64,000 nt of DNA from an uncultured Poribacteria bacterium (GTDB lineage Bacteria; Poribacteria; WGA-4E; WGA-3G), in NCBI GenBank assembly GCA_951813545.1, contig OX638352.1:496001-560000 (forward strand). The letters are read 5' to 3'. Positions 35,502-45,116 of this stretch are shown here, piece by piece; the first letter of the stretch is position 1; the number at the start of each line of letters is the position of its first letter. The position numbers were made by a program, and so were the translations under genes. Below the pieces are notes generated by a model that was not told the origin of the DNA, did no database searches, and was given only the letters and a program-made list of their open reading frames with translations.

Positions 35502-37193
35502 TCATTTTCGTCCGTTCTTAATTCCATGCCCCTCTTTAATAAGAAGGATTTGGTTTGACTTCAGATTAGAAAACTGTTCCGTGAATCCACTCTGCCACTG
35601 AATTTCAAGAGTGTCAACCTCTGTATTTTTCCCAAGTCCAAAGTGAACCCGGAGATCACTTTGCGATAGGTAACTTGCACCGCTACGAACCTCCTTGAAA
35701 AGAGATAGATCCCCAGCTTTTACAATTATTTTCGTGCCGATACCAGACACGTTGCTTTGGACACCGATGGCTTGGACTGTCAGCCAGTGGTTGCTATTAC
35801 CGCCCTCGTTTCTGAGAAGCGTTGCGAGTTGATTGGAGTTATTGAGGAAAATATCAATATCTCCATCATTGTCGTAGTCGCCGAATGCAGCAGCACGGCT
35901 AACTTTCTTAGGCAGTTGTGCCAACCCAACCTCAGCAGACGCATCGGTAAAGCGATATGTGTCATCCTGCCTACGCACGTTGCGAAACACCGAATCCATC
36001 TGCGGATAGGTGTCCTCCGAAAAGAGTGAGATGTTTTCCTGAAGGTGACCATTCGCGACAAAAAGGTCAAGGAAGCCATCGTTGTTATAATCAAAGAATT
36101 CGACTGCCCACTTAAAATACGGAAGTGTCACTGCTCCAATTCCTGAGACAAAAGAAACATCCGTAAAAAACCCAGCATTCTCATTTTGATAGAGAAGCAC
36201 TGGCACCGAAGAGGCGTTGCTAACAACGAGATCAAGGTAACCATCATTATTGTAATCACCGAATGCGTTTCCCATCCCGCTTCCGGGAACACCGTTCTCA
36301 TCATATCCTGTCCCTGTGAAATCAGCGGTCTCGGTAAAGGTGCCATCGCCATTGTTATGGTAAAAGAGATCTGCCTCCATATCGTTAGCGATGTGCAGGT
36401 CTGGTGCCCCATCGTTATTGTAGTCTCCGACTGCAACAGCAAGACCGAGGGCACGATGTAAAACGCCCGCACTTTCAGTGACATCCGTGAAGGTCCCGTC
36501 CCCATTATTGCGATAGAGGATGTCAGGTTCACTTACAAAGTGGCTGCCAGTAATCTGATCCGTCGGGCTGCAATATGTTCTGATGCCTTGGGTCTCCCAC
36601 CATCGGTTCTCCGCAATGGAAAATTTCATATAATTGACGACATATAGGTCAACGTCCCCATCTAAATCGTAATCAAGAAAGGCACAACTCGTTCCCCAAC
36701 GTTCATCGTCAACTCCCGCCTTCTGTGTCACATCAGTAAAGGTGCCATCGCCGTTGTTATAATAGAGCCGATTGGGTCCATAGTTGGTCACATAAATTTC
36801 GGGGTATCCGTCATTGTTAACATCAGCGGACGTACAGCCAACCCCGTAACCTATATCTCCAACCCCAGCACTATCTGTAATGTCGCTAAAAGTGCCGTCG
36901 CCGTTGTTCCGATAGAGTTTGTTTTGTGGGAGATGTGTATGAGAGGGCTTTTCGCCGACTGGTGGCGGGATGTACGTAGCGTTCACTACATAAAGGTCGA
37001 GATGCCCATCAACATCAAAGTCAAAAAAAAGGGCTCCAGAACCGAGCGTCTCAATGAGAAATTTTCCACCGGTTCTGCCATCAACATGCCGAAATGTGAT
37101 ACCTGCAGCGAGCGTCGTGTCAACGAATTGGACTTCAGCAAAAGCGAACGCGGTCAAGGTGAAGAAGAGGACAGTCGAGCAAAAGCATCTCAT
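35502..37193 (-). CDS. Secreted FG-GAP/VCBS repeat protein with ASPIC/UnbV end (CRTAC1 type)
   Basis: A 563-residue protein with a signal peptide (MRCFCSTVLFFTLTAFAFA). It has about seven to eight repeats of the type YRNNGDGTFSDITDSAGV...DVNNDGYPEIYVTN with calcium-type DxDxDG loops, which should form a beta-propeller. The C-terminal part (VSGIGTKIIVKAGDL, SQSDLRVHFGLG, VDTLEIQWQSGFTE) is the ASPIC/UnbV domain. Such proteins are exported and bind surfaces or partners; no enzyme activity is expected. Its ATG overlaps the stop of the upstream TPR gene (ATGA), so they form a translationally coupled pair. Confidence 0.92.
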   Translation of the reverse strand: MRCFCSTVLFFTLTAFAFAEVQFVDTTLAAGITFRHVDGRTGGKFLIETLGSGALFFDFDVDGHLDLYVVNATYIPPPVGEKPSHTHLPQNKLYRNNGDGTFSDITDSAGVGDIGYGVGCTSADVNNDGYPEIYVTNYGPNRLYYNNGDGTFTDVTQKAGVDDERWGTSCAFLDYDLDGDVDLYVVNYMKFSIAENRWWETQGIRTYCSPTDQITGSHFVSEPDILYRNNGDGTFTDVTESAGVLHRALGLAVAVGDYNNDGAPDLHIANDMEADLFYHNNGDGTFTETADFTGTGYDENGVPGSGMGNAFGDYNNDGYLDLVVSNASSVPVLLYQNENAGFFTDVSFVSGIGAVTLPYFKWAVEFFDYNNDGFLDLFVANGHLQENISLFSEDTYPQMDSVFRNVRRQDDTYRFTDASAEVGLAQLPKKVSRAAAFGDYDNDGDIDIFLNNSNQLATLLRNEGGNSNHWLTVQAIGVQSNVSGIGTKIIVKAGDLSLFKEVRSGASYLSQSDLRVHFGLGKNTEVDTLEIQWQSGFTEQFSNLKSNQILLIKEGHGIKNGRK

Positions 37194-38335
37194 TTTTCTT
37201 GAGAATACCTTTCCTGTTTTTCACGGGCGAGTCGCGCCTCACTCTCCAAACCGAGGACAGTACAAATTCCGGAGAGGGTATCCCAATAATTCGCCTCAGT
37301 CGGGGCAAGACGGACAGCAGTTCGGGCGTGGGAGAGCGCCTTATTCAAGTCTACCTTCAATTCCGCATAGCAGACAGCGATATTATTATGGGCAATCGCG
37401 AGTTTCGTATCAATCGCGAGTGCTTTCCGATACGCCTCAATAGCGAGGATGATTTCTCCGTGTTTATGGTAAGCATGCCCTAAGTTATAATGTGCGGTCG
37501 CTAAATCAGGAGAAAGAGAAATAGCATGTTTATAGTTCGCCACTGCATCCTTAAAACGGTGGCGTGCGAGGTAAACAATACCCAAATTGTTATACCCTCT
37601 TGCGTCATCGGGATGCCTCTTTACCCATATCTCGGCTTCCTCAAGAAGCGGATCTGTTTGGCGGAAGACTTTGAAGAGTGCCATCGTTGCGGCGGCTTTC
37701 TCCTTTTCGCCGCGTTTGATGTAAATTTGAGCGAGTTGGTAATGCGCCTCTGTATTATCCACCTGAATTGCAATCACTTTCTCAATAGCTGGGATTGCCT
37801 CATCTAAGCGGCCCTGTTTAACATAGACCTTACCCAATCCCAAAATCGCACCGATACTTTTTTGGTTGAGACGTATGGCTTTTTTATACGTGCGCGCAGC
37901 CCGTTCAAAACTACCCTGTTTTAAGTAGACTTCACCGAGTCCAGCATAGGCATCTTCCCATTCTGCATCAATGGCAATCGCACGCTTAAACGCTTCAGCA
38001 GCACGCTGGAGGGTCCCCTTCTTGAGATAAACCATCCCAATGTTATAATGCGGTTCAGCCACCGTAGGAGACAATTCAAGTGCCTTCCAATATGCGTCAA
38101 GTGCCATATCGTATTGCTTCAGTTCGGAATATGCGATACCGAGTCTATTGTAGAAGATAGGGGAATCTGGATCAAGCGCGATAGCTTTTTTGTACTCGGA
38201 GATGGCTCGCTCAAACTCTCCAACGGTGTGAAAGGCAGTAGCATCTCTATAATGCTTTTCAGCAGGTGAAGGATCGGATAAAGCAATGCTTACAGAAACA
38301 CTAGAGAGGATGAGTACGGTGAGATATTTTAGCAT
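37190..38335 (-). CDS. Secreted TPR-repeat protein
   Basis: A 381-residue protein with an N-terminal signal peptide (LKYLTVLILSSVSVSIALS) and about nine tetratricopeptide repeats covering the rest (for example PIFYNRLGIAYSELKQYDMALDAY, TAHYNLGHAYHKHGEI). It is probably periplasmic or outer-membrane associated. It is translated just before the CRTAC1-type gene with overlapping stop and start; this pairing suggests that the TPR superhelix and the propeller protein act together, but the partner is unknown. Confidence 0.88.
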   Translation of the reverse strand: MLKYLTVLILSSVSVSIALSDPSPAEKHYRDATAFHTVGEFERAISEYKKAIALDPDSPIFYNRLGIAYSELKQYDMALDAYWKALELSPTVAEPHYNIGMVYLKKGTLQRAAEAFKRAIAIDAEWEDAYAGLGEVYLKQGSFERAARTYKKAIRLNQKSIGAILGLGKVYVKQGRLDEAIPAIEKVIAIQVDNTEAHYQLAQIYIKRGEKEKAAATMALFKVFRQTDPLLEEAEIWVKRHPDDARGYNNLGIVYLARHRFKDAVANYKHAISLSPDLATAHYNLGHAYHKHGEIILAIEAYRKALAIDTKLAIAHNNIAVCYAELKVDLNKALSHARTAVRLAPTEANYWDTLSGICTVLGLESEARLAREKQERYSQEK

Positions 38336-38392
38336 ACGCTTTGCCTCTATAGTGTAAGGGCAGCATTTGCACCGCCCTTATCAAGCGTATTT

Positions 38393-39169
38393 CTAATCGC
38401 GATCAGCTTTAATGCTGCTCCATGTCGTCGCGAGTTTCTCTGCGGGTTCCACTGGTAGGAAATCACCATTCATAATTTCTTCGATTTCCGCCTCGGTGAT
38501 GATTCTGTTGAAGAGGAATACTTCGTCGATAATACCCGTGAAAAATTCCTCGCCAGGGTGCCGCGCACCGACCATAACGGAGCCGTCAATCTCATCAACA
38601 ACTGGCGGTTTAGCTCCACCACCTGCCTTTTTCCCGTCGTTGTAGATGACAACCTCTGATTTGGTATCGTGGGTTACCGCAAGGTGTACCCAGTCTTCGG
38701 GCTGAATATCATCGCTGACGGCTTTCTGTGCCCAACCACCACCGGATGTCGACCAGAAATAGGTCTTGCTGTCGCCCTTTCTAAATATTGATGCCCATTT
38801 CAAGGAACCAGCTGTTACCATGTAATTCCAGTCGCGAATTTGGTCATCGCCTCGTTTGACCCAGAAAGCGATCGAGAACTGCTCTAGTAACTGTAAAGTG
38901 TCGTTGATAGGCACCATTACATGCTGCCCCTTTGTTCCATCGAACTCCAATGCCTTGCCGAATTGTCCATCTACCCATGATGGATTTTGGATCAGTTCAC
39001 CATCATGCCCATGCACGGAGCCATCTGCAGCATCACCGCCCTTTCCTTCATCAAAAGAGAGGTATAAAACGAGAGACTTGTCATCCAACCCCGCATATAA
39101 AGGTGCTGTAAGGGTGAGCAGTCCGAATATTGCGACAAGCACCCCTATAAATCGTTTAAATTTGAGCAC
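38393..39169 (-). CDS. Secreted LamG-domain (concanavalin-like) protein
   Basis: A 258-residue protein starting at GTG, with GGAGGA eight bases before it. The signal peptide is MLKFKRFIGVLVAIFGLLTL with cleavage near YAG. The LamG pattern follows: LVLYLSFDEGKG, ALEFDGTKGQHVMVP, QFSIAFWVKRGDD, EDWVHLAVTHD, GSVMVGARHPGEEFFTGIIDEVFLFNR. Such domains bind glycans or proteins outside the cell. After the LamG fold the chain ends in VEPAEKLATTWSSIK, the motif shared with the three secreted proteins at 28.5-30.9 kb. Confidence 0.88.
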   Translation of the reverse strand: MLKFKRFIGVLVAIFGLLTLTAPLYAGLDDKSLVLYLSFDEGKGGDAADGSVHGHDGELIQNPSWVDGQFGKALEFDGTKGQHVMVPINDTLQLLEQFSIAFWVKRGDDQIRDWNYMVTAGSLKWASIFRKGDSKTYFWSTSGGGWAQKAVSDDIQPEDWVHLAVTHDTKSEVVIYNDGKKAGGGAKPPVVDEIDGSVMVGARHPGEEFFTGIIDEVFLFNRIITEAEIEEIMNGDFLPVEPAEKLATTWSSIKADRD

Positions 39170-39302
39170 AGTGAATTCCTCCTTTAATCATACAAAACGC
39201 TGTATGACTTGTCAAAACCATAAATCGGATATTAAGAGAGAAACCTAATTTAAACTTAGACGACCGTGTAATTTTATTCGGCGGGTGCTAAACAGCAAAA
39301 CG

Positions 39303-41027
39303 CTAACAGGCACCACATTTCTTACAAACAGTCGTATCACATTCACTGGTTGTAAAACCTTTTTCGTGCTTATTGAATTCAAGTTGTAGAAATTGGGGTT
39401 TAACGTTGAGATCGAGATGGTCCCATGGATTGACTTCATGTAGTGGACGTTGGCGTGTGGCGTAAAAATGTGGAACTAATTCGTGTTTACGGAAGGCTTG
39501 GTTCCATGACACGCCGCGTGCCAGCTCAAGGATGACTTTCCCAAGTCGTCGATCACCGCGTGCGAAGACAGCCTCTTGGTGTGCAAGTCTGGCACTTGCA
39601 GAACCGACTTTTATGCTACCAAGTTTGTTAATCTCGCGTTTCAGGAAATCAAGTTTTCGGGAGATGGTTTTGGGGGGTTCCATCGCCACCCACTGGAAAG
39701 GCGTATGGGGTTTAGGCACCATGGGTGAGATGGTAAAACTGATGCGGGCTATTCTCCCTGTCCGCTTTGCATGTGGAAGAAGTATGGTTCGCATCTCCTT
39801 CGCCATATCAACAATAGCCTCCACATCCGCGGGTGTCTCCTGCGGGACACCGATAAGAAAATAGAGTCGAAGGTTGAGAATGTCCCGCTTCAATGCTTCT
39901 TCAAAAACGTGATAGAGACGTTCGCGTGGAATAGCCTTATTGACGACCTTCTGGAGTTCTTCAGTCGCAACTTCCGGGGCAATGGTAATAGTCCCCTGTT
40001 CGCTATCTGCAAGTGCATCAAGCAGAGGTGGACGAACAGTTTCAGCGCGGAGTGAGGCACAGGAAATTCGGAATCCACGTTCAACGAGGCCTGTGGCGAT
40101 CTCATCAATTTGTGGATGGTCAGAGATAGAAGCACCGACAAGTCCGATTCTGTCTGTAATACCGCGTGCTCGTTCCGCGAGTGCGAGTGTGCTCTCCACA
40201 GATCGGTGTCTCGGCCATCGGCGGGCATAATCAGCAACACAGAAACGGCACTGCCTACCACACCCGCGCACGATTTCAATGAGATGTGCGTTTGAAAATT
40301 CAGTATTTGGCGTGTGGATGTGCGTGCAAGTCTCAACATCATCGAGTTTTGGAACAGCACCGGCGCGGATCTGGGACGGCACACCGGGCTTTGGAGAAAC
40401 AGCATCAATAGTCCCATCATCGTGATAGGTTACATCGTAAAAACGGGGCACATAAAGCCCTGGAACAGTCGCGAGAATTTCAAGCAACTCACTCTTCGGC
40501 GCACCAGATCGTTTCCACGCATCAAAGTGCGCCATGAGTTGATGGATGACAAGTTCGGCTTCTCCGACAACAAAAACATCAACAAAGTCAGCAATCGGTT
40601 CTGGATTGTAAGAAATATTGATGCCACCTGCGATGACAAGCGGATCCCATTCCGTGCGCTCCTCAGCAAGTGGTGGGATGTTTGCCAACTCTAAGGTGCG
40701 AGGAATGTTCACATAATCCGATTCAAAGGAAACTGAAAATCCGATAATGTCAAACTGGTTCAATGCAGTCTGTGTCTCAAACGAGAAAAGTGCCTTTTTT
40801 TGGGCAGTAAGCTTCCGAAGATAATCAAGCTCAGGCACAAAAACGCGCTCGCAACTGGTGTCTGTCCGATTGTTAAGGGTCGCGTACATAACCTGGACAC
40901 CAAGACTTGACATACCGAGAGCATACGTACTCGGATAGACAAGCGCGAATCTGTTAGGTTTTCTGAAGTTATTATGTGCGCCGTGTTCTTCACTGCGCAG
41001 ATGTTGATAGTGCTGACGTAAGTCCAA
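39303..41027 (-). CDS. B12-binding-type radical SAM protein
   Basis: The radical SAM cluster motif is CGRQCRFC in EIVRGCGRQCRFCVADY, followed by the usual IAPEVATEEL and the C-terminal SFTISPMVPKPHTPFQW. The N-terminal ~200 residues resemble the B12-binding Rossmann-like domain found in this family (FALVYPSTYALGMSSLGVQ, IIGFSVSFESDY, VIAGG). The C-terminal tail has CDTTVCKKCGAC, a possible extra metal or cluster site. Reactions of this family are mostly uncharacterised. A TTG at 41027 preceded by TTGAGG gives 574 residues; the longest frame (33 codons more) has no site and runs through a hairpin. It follows ftsZ on the same strand. Confidence 0.88.
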   Translation of the reverse strand: MDLRQHYQHLRSEEHGAHNNFRKPNRFALVYPSTYALGMSSLGVQVMYATLNNRTDTSCERVFVPELDYLRKLTAQKKALFSFETQTALNQFDIIGFSVSFESDYVNIPRTLELANIPPLAEERTEWDPLVIAGGINISYNPEPIADFVDVFVVGEAELVIHQLMAHFDAWKRSGAPKSELLEILATVPGLYVPRFYDVTYHDDGTIDAVSPKPGVPSQIRAGAVPKLDDVETCTHIHTPNTEFSNAHLIEIVRGCGRQCRFCVADYARRWPRHRSVESTLALAERARGITDRIGLVGASISDHPQIDEIATGLVERGFRISCASLRAETVRPPLLDALADSEQGTITIAPEVATEELQKVVNKAIPRERLYHVFEEALKRDILNLRLYFLIGVPQETPADVEAIVDMAKEMRTILLPHAKRTGRIARISFTISPMVPKPHTPFQWVAMEPPKTISRKLDFLKREINKLGSIKVGSASARLAHQEAVFARGDRRLGKVILELARGVSWNQAFRKHELVPHFYATRQRPLHEVNPWDHLDLNVKPQFLQLEFNKHEKGFTTSECDTTVCKKCGAC

Positions 41028-41047
41028 TGTTTGCCTCAAGGATAATA

Positions 41048-41070
41048 AAGTGCGCTTAGAAAGCGCACTT
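41048..41070 (-). terminator. Hairpin between ftsZ and the radical SAM gene
   Basis: AAGTGCGC (41048-41055) and GCGCACTT (41063-41070) form a perfect 8-bp stem with a 7-base loop. On the minus strand it is followed by TATTATCC rather than a full T-run. It may weaken read-through from the dcw operon into the radical SAM gene. Confidence 0.5.
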
Positions 41071-41226
41071 ACGAAATAAAATAAGCGAAAAGCGAGAAAA
41101 CGATGCACGCCACATTGTACTATCAAAACACAATGCGGCGTTAGTTCGTTTAGAAATCCGAATCAAGTCATCAAAGTTACATTTAATAAAAATTGGCATC
41201 GATAGGGGTTAATATAGAGACAATTC

Positions 41227-42528
41227 CTATTTGTCGTTCCCACCTCTTTTTTGAACACGCAGAAAAGCTGGAATCTCCCAATCCGTTTCACGCTGTGGTG
41301 TACCTTGGTCCCTTCCGCGAGTTGGTTTTCGGTGTTGTCTGCCTTGGGGTTCCTGCTCCTGTTCCGCGGGTGGTGTGGTATCTTCCCCGCGCCCACGCCT
41401 TGGAACTGTGGATCTACCGGATGACGGTCCACCCGCACCGGCCAGTGACCTACCAGAACCCGGAACACGCCGCTTAGATGCAGCCGCTGGCTGTCTCTGA
41501 TACGTATCCGCGTCATCATATCGCGCAGCACTTCTGTCAGTGCCTCTGAGTATCTCTTCCTCATTAGTATCAAAACCTGTCGCGATGACAGTTACAAGAA
41601 CTTCATCTCCGTGTTCCATTTCATCCCTGTAAACGAGACCAAAAATAATTTGGGCATCAGGTGCAGTATCTTGAATAACCGCCATCGCTTCATCGAGTTC
41701 GTGCATCATGAAATCAGAGGGGGCAGTGATGTTGACAATCATACCGACAGCACCAGCGATGTCGGTCTGTTCAAGGAGGGGTGAACTGATCGCCTGTTCT
41801 GCAGCAATTGGTGCGCGATTATCACCTGTAGCACGACCCATGCCCATCAACGCGCTGCCTGCATCGCGCATAATAGATTCAACATCGGCAAAATCAACGT
41901 TAATTTCGCCCGATTCCGTGACAATGTCGGATATGCTTTGAACCCCATGGAGAAGAATCTCATCTCCTTTACGAAATGCCTCTCGGATTGGAAGCTTTCT
42001 GTCCATACTATCAATGAGACGCTGATTTGGTACAACAATTACGGAATCAGCGGCTGCGCGGAGTTCTTCAAGTCCTGCTTCGGCGGCGGCTGTGCGGCGT
42101 TGTCCTTCAAAATTAAACGGGCGTGTCACGACACCAATGGTGAGTGCGCCGCGTTCTTTTGCCAGCAAAGCAATGAGCGGTGCTGCACCGGTACCGGTCC
42201 CACCGCCCATACCAGCAGTGATGAAAACCATATTTGCATTTTCTACAATAGTTTCGAGCTGTTCTCTGTCTTCATCAGCAGCTTTTCTGCCGATAACGGG
42301 GTCTGCTCCAGAACCTAAGCCCTCGGTAGTATTATAGCCGATCTGGATTTGGGTAGCCCCGAGGCACGTCATAAGTGCTTGCTGGTCAGTGTTGACAGCG
42401 TAAAATTCTATGCCAGTGAGTCCTGCTTCAATCATACGTTTCACAGCGTTTCCACCCGCTCCACCAACCCCTATCACTTTAATTTTCGCGCGTACACTTT
42501 CAAATTCTTCCTGCTCAAATTGTATCAT
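41227..42528 (-). CDS. ftsZ: Cell division protein FtsZ
   Basis: Tubulin-like GTPase that forms the division ring. Motifs: VIGVGGAGGNAVKRM, the tubulin signature AGMGGGTGTGAAPLIA, TRPFNFEGQRR, NQRLID, and NVDFADVESIM in the T7 region. After a long Arg/Gly/Gln-rich linker (about 330-415) the conserved C-terminal peptide appears as WEIPAFLRVQKR, the binding site for FtsA-type partners. The length of 433 residues is usual. It is the last gene of the dcw block, 198 bases downstream of ftsA. There is no strong ribosome-binding site. Confidence 0.98.
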   Translation of the reverse strand: MIQFEQEEFESVRAKIKVIGVGGAGGNAVKRMIEAGLTGIEFYAVNTDQQALMTCLGATQIQIGYNTTEGLGSGADPVIGRKAADEDREQLETIVENANMVFITAGMGGGTGTGAAPLIALLAKERGALTIGVVTRPFNFEGQRRTAAAEAGLEELRAAADSVIVVPNQRLIDSMDRKLPIREAFRKGDEILLHGVQSISDIVTESGEINVDFADVESIMRDAGSALMGMGRATGDNRAPIAAEQAISSPLLEQTDIAGAVGMIVNITAPSDFMMHELDEAMAVIQDTAPDAQIIFGLVYRDEMEHGDEVLVTVIATGFDTNEEEILRGTDRSAARYDDADTYQRQPAAASKRRVPGSGRSLAGAGGPSSGRSTVPRRGRGEDTTPPAEQEQEPQGRQHRKPTRGRDQGTPQRETDWEIPAFLRVQKRGGNDK

Positions 42529-42726
42529 CTTGGATTTCAGTTACTATAATGCAGACACAGCAACCTAATTCCTCCTATCGTTGTAGCCTCAATCTCCAGA
42601 CCGAGGTTCTTTGATAACTTTCATCGGATTCGCTTTTTCACATTAAATTATACGCCATTAGAGAAGTTATGTCAAATGTTCCTGCAAGCTTAGGGTAAAT
42701 AGGGTTCGTCCGATTAAGAAATATAC

Positions 42727-43953
42727 CTAATACCCGAACCACTCTTTGATACGTTGCAAGAACGACCCGAAGGCATTACTTCCATGGCGATCGTTATGTT
42801 CACGCTCTTGCTGCCGCAAAGTCTCACCATAAAGGGCAAGCCCTATCCCTGCGGTGTACATCGGATGGTTGACTCGGTCAGTTAAGCCTTGTAACTCGCG
42901 CGGGTAACCAACCTGGACGCGCAATTGGAGCATAACCTCGGCGAGTTCTTGCAAACCGTCCATGAGTGCAGTACCACCAGTAAGTACAAGTCCACCTGGA
43001 AGTGGAATATCACCCAATTCATCACCAATCACTTCTAAGATTTCAGCCATACGGTACTCAATAATTTGGGCGAGTTCAATTCGGTCAATGAAACGCGGGG
43101 GCGTTGCATCACCGGTGACTGGAATAGATCTCGCTTCTTCGGGATTCACTAATTCTGTCCAAGCACAACCGCGGTTAAGTTTTAGTTCCTCTGCTTCCGG
43201 AAGAGTGACCTTTAAGTATTGAGCAATATCGTTAGTAACGTGCTGCCCGCCGACAGGAATCACTGCTGTATGTTGGATGGAATCCTCTTTATAAACGATG
43301 ATTTCAGTTGTTCCATCCCCAATGTCAACAAGTGCGATGCCGACTTCACGTTCATCCCTTGAGATAGTCGCTTGCGTTGCAGCAAGGGGTGCGGCTACAA
43401 GAGTCTCAACTATAGGCACCCCTGCCTTTTCGATACTATTGAGCAGATTTTGAATAGCCGTCGTGCTACCTGTAATAATATAAGCATAAGCCTCAAGACG
43501 TGCCCCGGACATACCGATAGGTTCCCTAATACGATTCTGTGCATCAACGACGAAATTTTGTTGGATCACATGCAGAATTTCTCGGTCCGCGGGAACAGAT
43601 ATTGCTTTCGCCGCTAGCATCGCTCGGTCAACATCATCCTGTGAAATCTCAGTATTTGCCACGGAGACAACACCATGTGACGTTTGACCAACAACATGCT
43701 CACCGGAAATACCGACGCAGACAGCGTCTATTTTCACTCCCGCCATCAATTCAGCACTAGAAACGGCTTTACGGATTGCTTCAGCCGTTTGATTGATGTC
43801 AACAACAACACCGCGGCGAAGTCCTTCCGAATCGGCATGTCCAACGCCGATAATCCCTATTTTTTGGGCGTTCCCGTGTAAGGTATTCCCAACAACTACT
43901 GAAATTTTGCTTGAACCGATATCAAGTCCTGCGATAATATTTTGTTTTGGCAT
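42727..43953 (-). CDS. ftsA: Cell division protein FtsA
   Basis: Actin-like ATPase that tethers FtsZ to the membrane. It has the actin-fold motifs IAGLDIGSSKISVVVG, VALVDIGDGTTEIIVY (phosphate 2) and GGLVLTGGTALMDG (adenosine), plus the SHS2/1C insertion (about 80-160). The C-terminal end FLQRIKEWFGY is the amphipathic membrane-binding helix. The length is 408 residues. A very good AGGAGGTG lies 12 bases before the ATG. It is placed between ftsQ and ftsZ as in most bacteria. Confidence 0.98.
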   Translation of the reverse strand: MPKQNIIAGLDIGSSKISVVVGNTLHGNAQKIGIIGVGHADSEGLRRGVVVDINQTAEAIRKAVSSAELMAGVKIDAVCVGISGEHVVGQTSHGVVSVANTEISQDDVDRAMLAAKAISVPADREILHVIQQNFVVDAQNRIREPIGMSGARLEAYAYIITGSTTAIQNLLNSIEKAGVPIVETLVAAPLAATQATISRDEREVGIALVDIGDGTTEIIVYKEDSIQHTAVIPVGGQHVTNDIAQYLKVTLPEAEELKLNRGCAWTELVNPEEARSIPVTGDATPPRFIDRIELAQIIEYRMAEILEVIGDELGDIPLPGGLVLTGGTALMDGLQELAEVMLQLRVQVGYPRELQGLTDRVNHPMYTAGIGLALYGETLRQQEREHNDRHGSNAFGSFLQRIKEWFGY

Positions 43954-44050
43954 TTAGATGTTTTCACCTCCTTTTCCTTTGGTATCAAGGACAGTAAGCA
44001 GGAGCAGAGACGTCATCCGATAGGTACCCATTGGTACTTATGAGATAGGA

Positions 44051-45058
44051 CTAATCGTCTTCAGTATAACCTCCCAAGTAAAGCGCATCTTGGAACCTCG
44101 CATCTAGGTACGGCTGTGTTCCACTTGGACTCGCCCCAATAAGTTCAAGGACCCGAGCTCTATGCTGTTTTAGAAGCAGAGCAGTATGATGAAGCCCGAC
44201 ATCAATCGTATCCGCAGCAAGCCGCACTGGCACGGGTAGCGCATCAATCAGCATCTCAATTTTCTGAGAATCACTTCCATCAATAATCTCTATCTGTGTC
44301 ACAAGATCCGGTTCCTGAAGCAGGGCAGTTTTTAAGACCGTCAAACCCAGTGTAACCTCGGACATCTGGGCAACAGTACCAACTTTAGGTAGTTGATTAT
44401 CTGCTACCAGAAGTATCACCATTCCTTCAAGTTCCGCAGACTTTTGTAAACCTGTTTCTTCAACCTCTATATTTTTTAACACATGTCCTTCGACATCTAC
44501 CAGAAAAAATGAACTATCAGCAGATGACAGTGCGTCACCTGAGTCGCGTAAGTCGAATATGTGTGATCGAGTAGTTTTTGAAGTATCATTAAATCTCAAG
44601 AGAGCAAAAGGTTCACGCTCGGTGACAGTTATGGTGAGGGCCCGTTTCATCACATGTTTGACGACGTGTGCCTCCTTAATATAACTCAAACTCTCCCTAA
44701 GATAAGCAGCTGTTTGCTCTTCAGAATCTGTGACGATATTTTCTAACTTTTCGCCTAGTACATCATAGATTTGTACATCAGTATAGTGTATATTCCCAGA
44801 AAGTTCAAGGGAAACATATTCAGCACCAAAAAAACCGAGGACTACTTTTCCAATAAATGATAAAGTGATCACAACAGCGACGGCGAAGACTACACGCCGC
44901 CACATGTATATCTTGGCGTTGCGATGTTTACCAAGCCGCTGTGCAGGCATAGAACTCTGTCGTGTATATTCATTACGCTTTTTACCGAAAAACGCAGACT
45001 TTTTTCTGGTTTCCTTTGTAATACCGAGTTGTCGATTTGAAGTTAATTGAGTCTGCAT
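44051..45058 (-). CDS. ftsQ: Cell division protein FtsQ/DivIB
   Basis: A bitopic divisome protein of 335 residues. It has a basic cytoplasmic N-terminus (about 1-55) and one membrane helix (VVFAVAVVITLSFIGKVVLG, about 56-75). A POTRA domain follows (VSLELSGNIHYTDVQIYDVLG...YIKEAHVVKHVMKRALTITVTEREPFALL). The rest is the beta-domain (FFLVDVEGHVLKN). Sequence similarity in this family is low, but fold order, size and the position between murC and ftsA make the call safe. It connects FtsL with downstream septal enzymes. Confidence 0.9.
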   Translation of the reverse strand: MQTQLTSNRQLGITKETRKKSAFFGKKRNEYTRQSSMPAQRLGKHRNAKIYMWRRVVFAVAVVITLSFIGKVVLGFFGAEYVSLELSGNIHYTDVQIYDVLGEKLENIVTDSEEQTAAYLRESLSYIKEAHVVKHVMKRALTITVTEREPFALLRFNDTSKTTRSHIFDLRDSGDALSSADSSFFLVDVEGHVLKNIEVEETGLQKSAELEGMVILLVADNQLPKVGTVAQMSEVTLGLTVLKTALLQEPDLVTQIEIIDGSDSQKIEMLIDALPVPVRLAADTIDVGLHHTALLLKQHRARVLELIGASPSGTQPYLDARFQDALYLGGYTEDD

Positions 45059-45116
45059 TTGATTATTTTCACTTGCTGATAAAAAACGTATCTACAATAA
45101 AAGAAGTGTGTTTTGA

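Noticed and set aside
39303..41126. Longest radical SAM frame starting at TTG 41126
   Set aside because: The extra 33 codons span a perfect hairpin and lack a ribosome-binding site; TTG at 41027 has TTGAGG before it.
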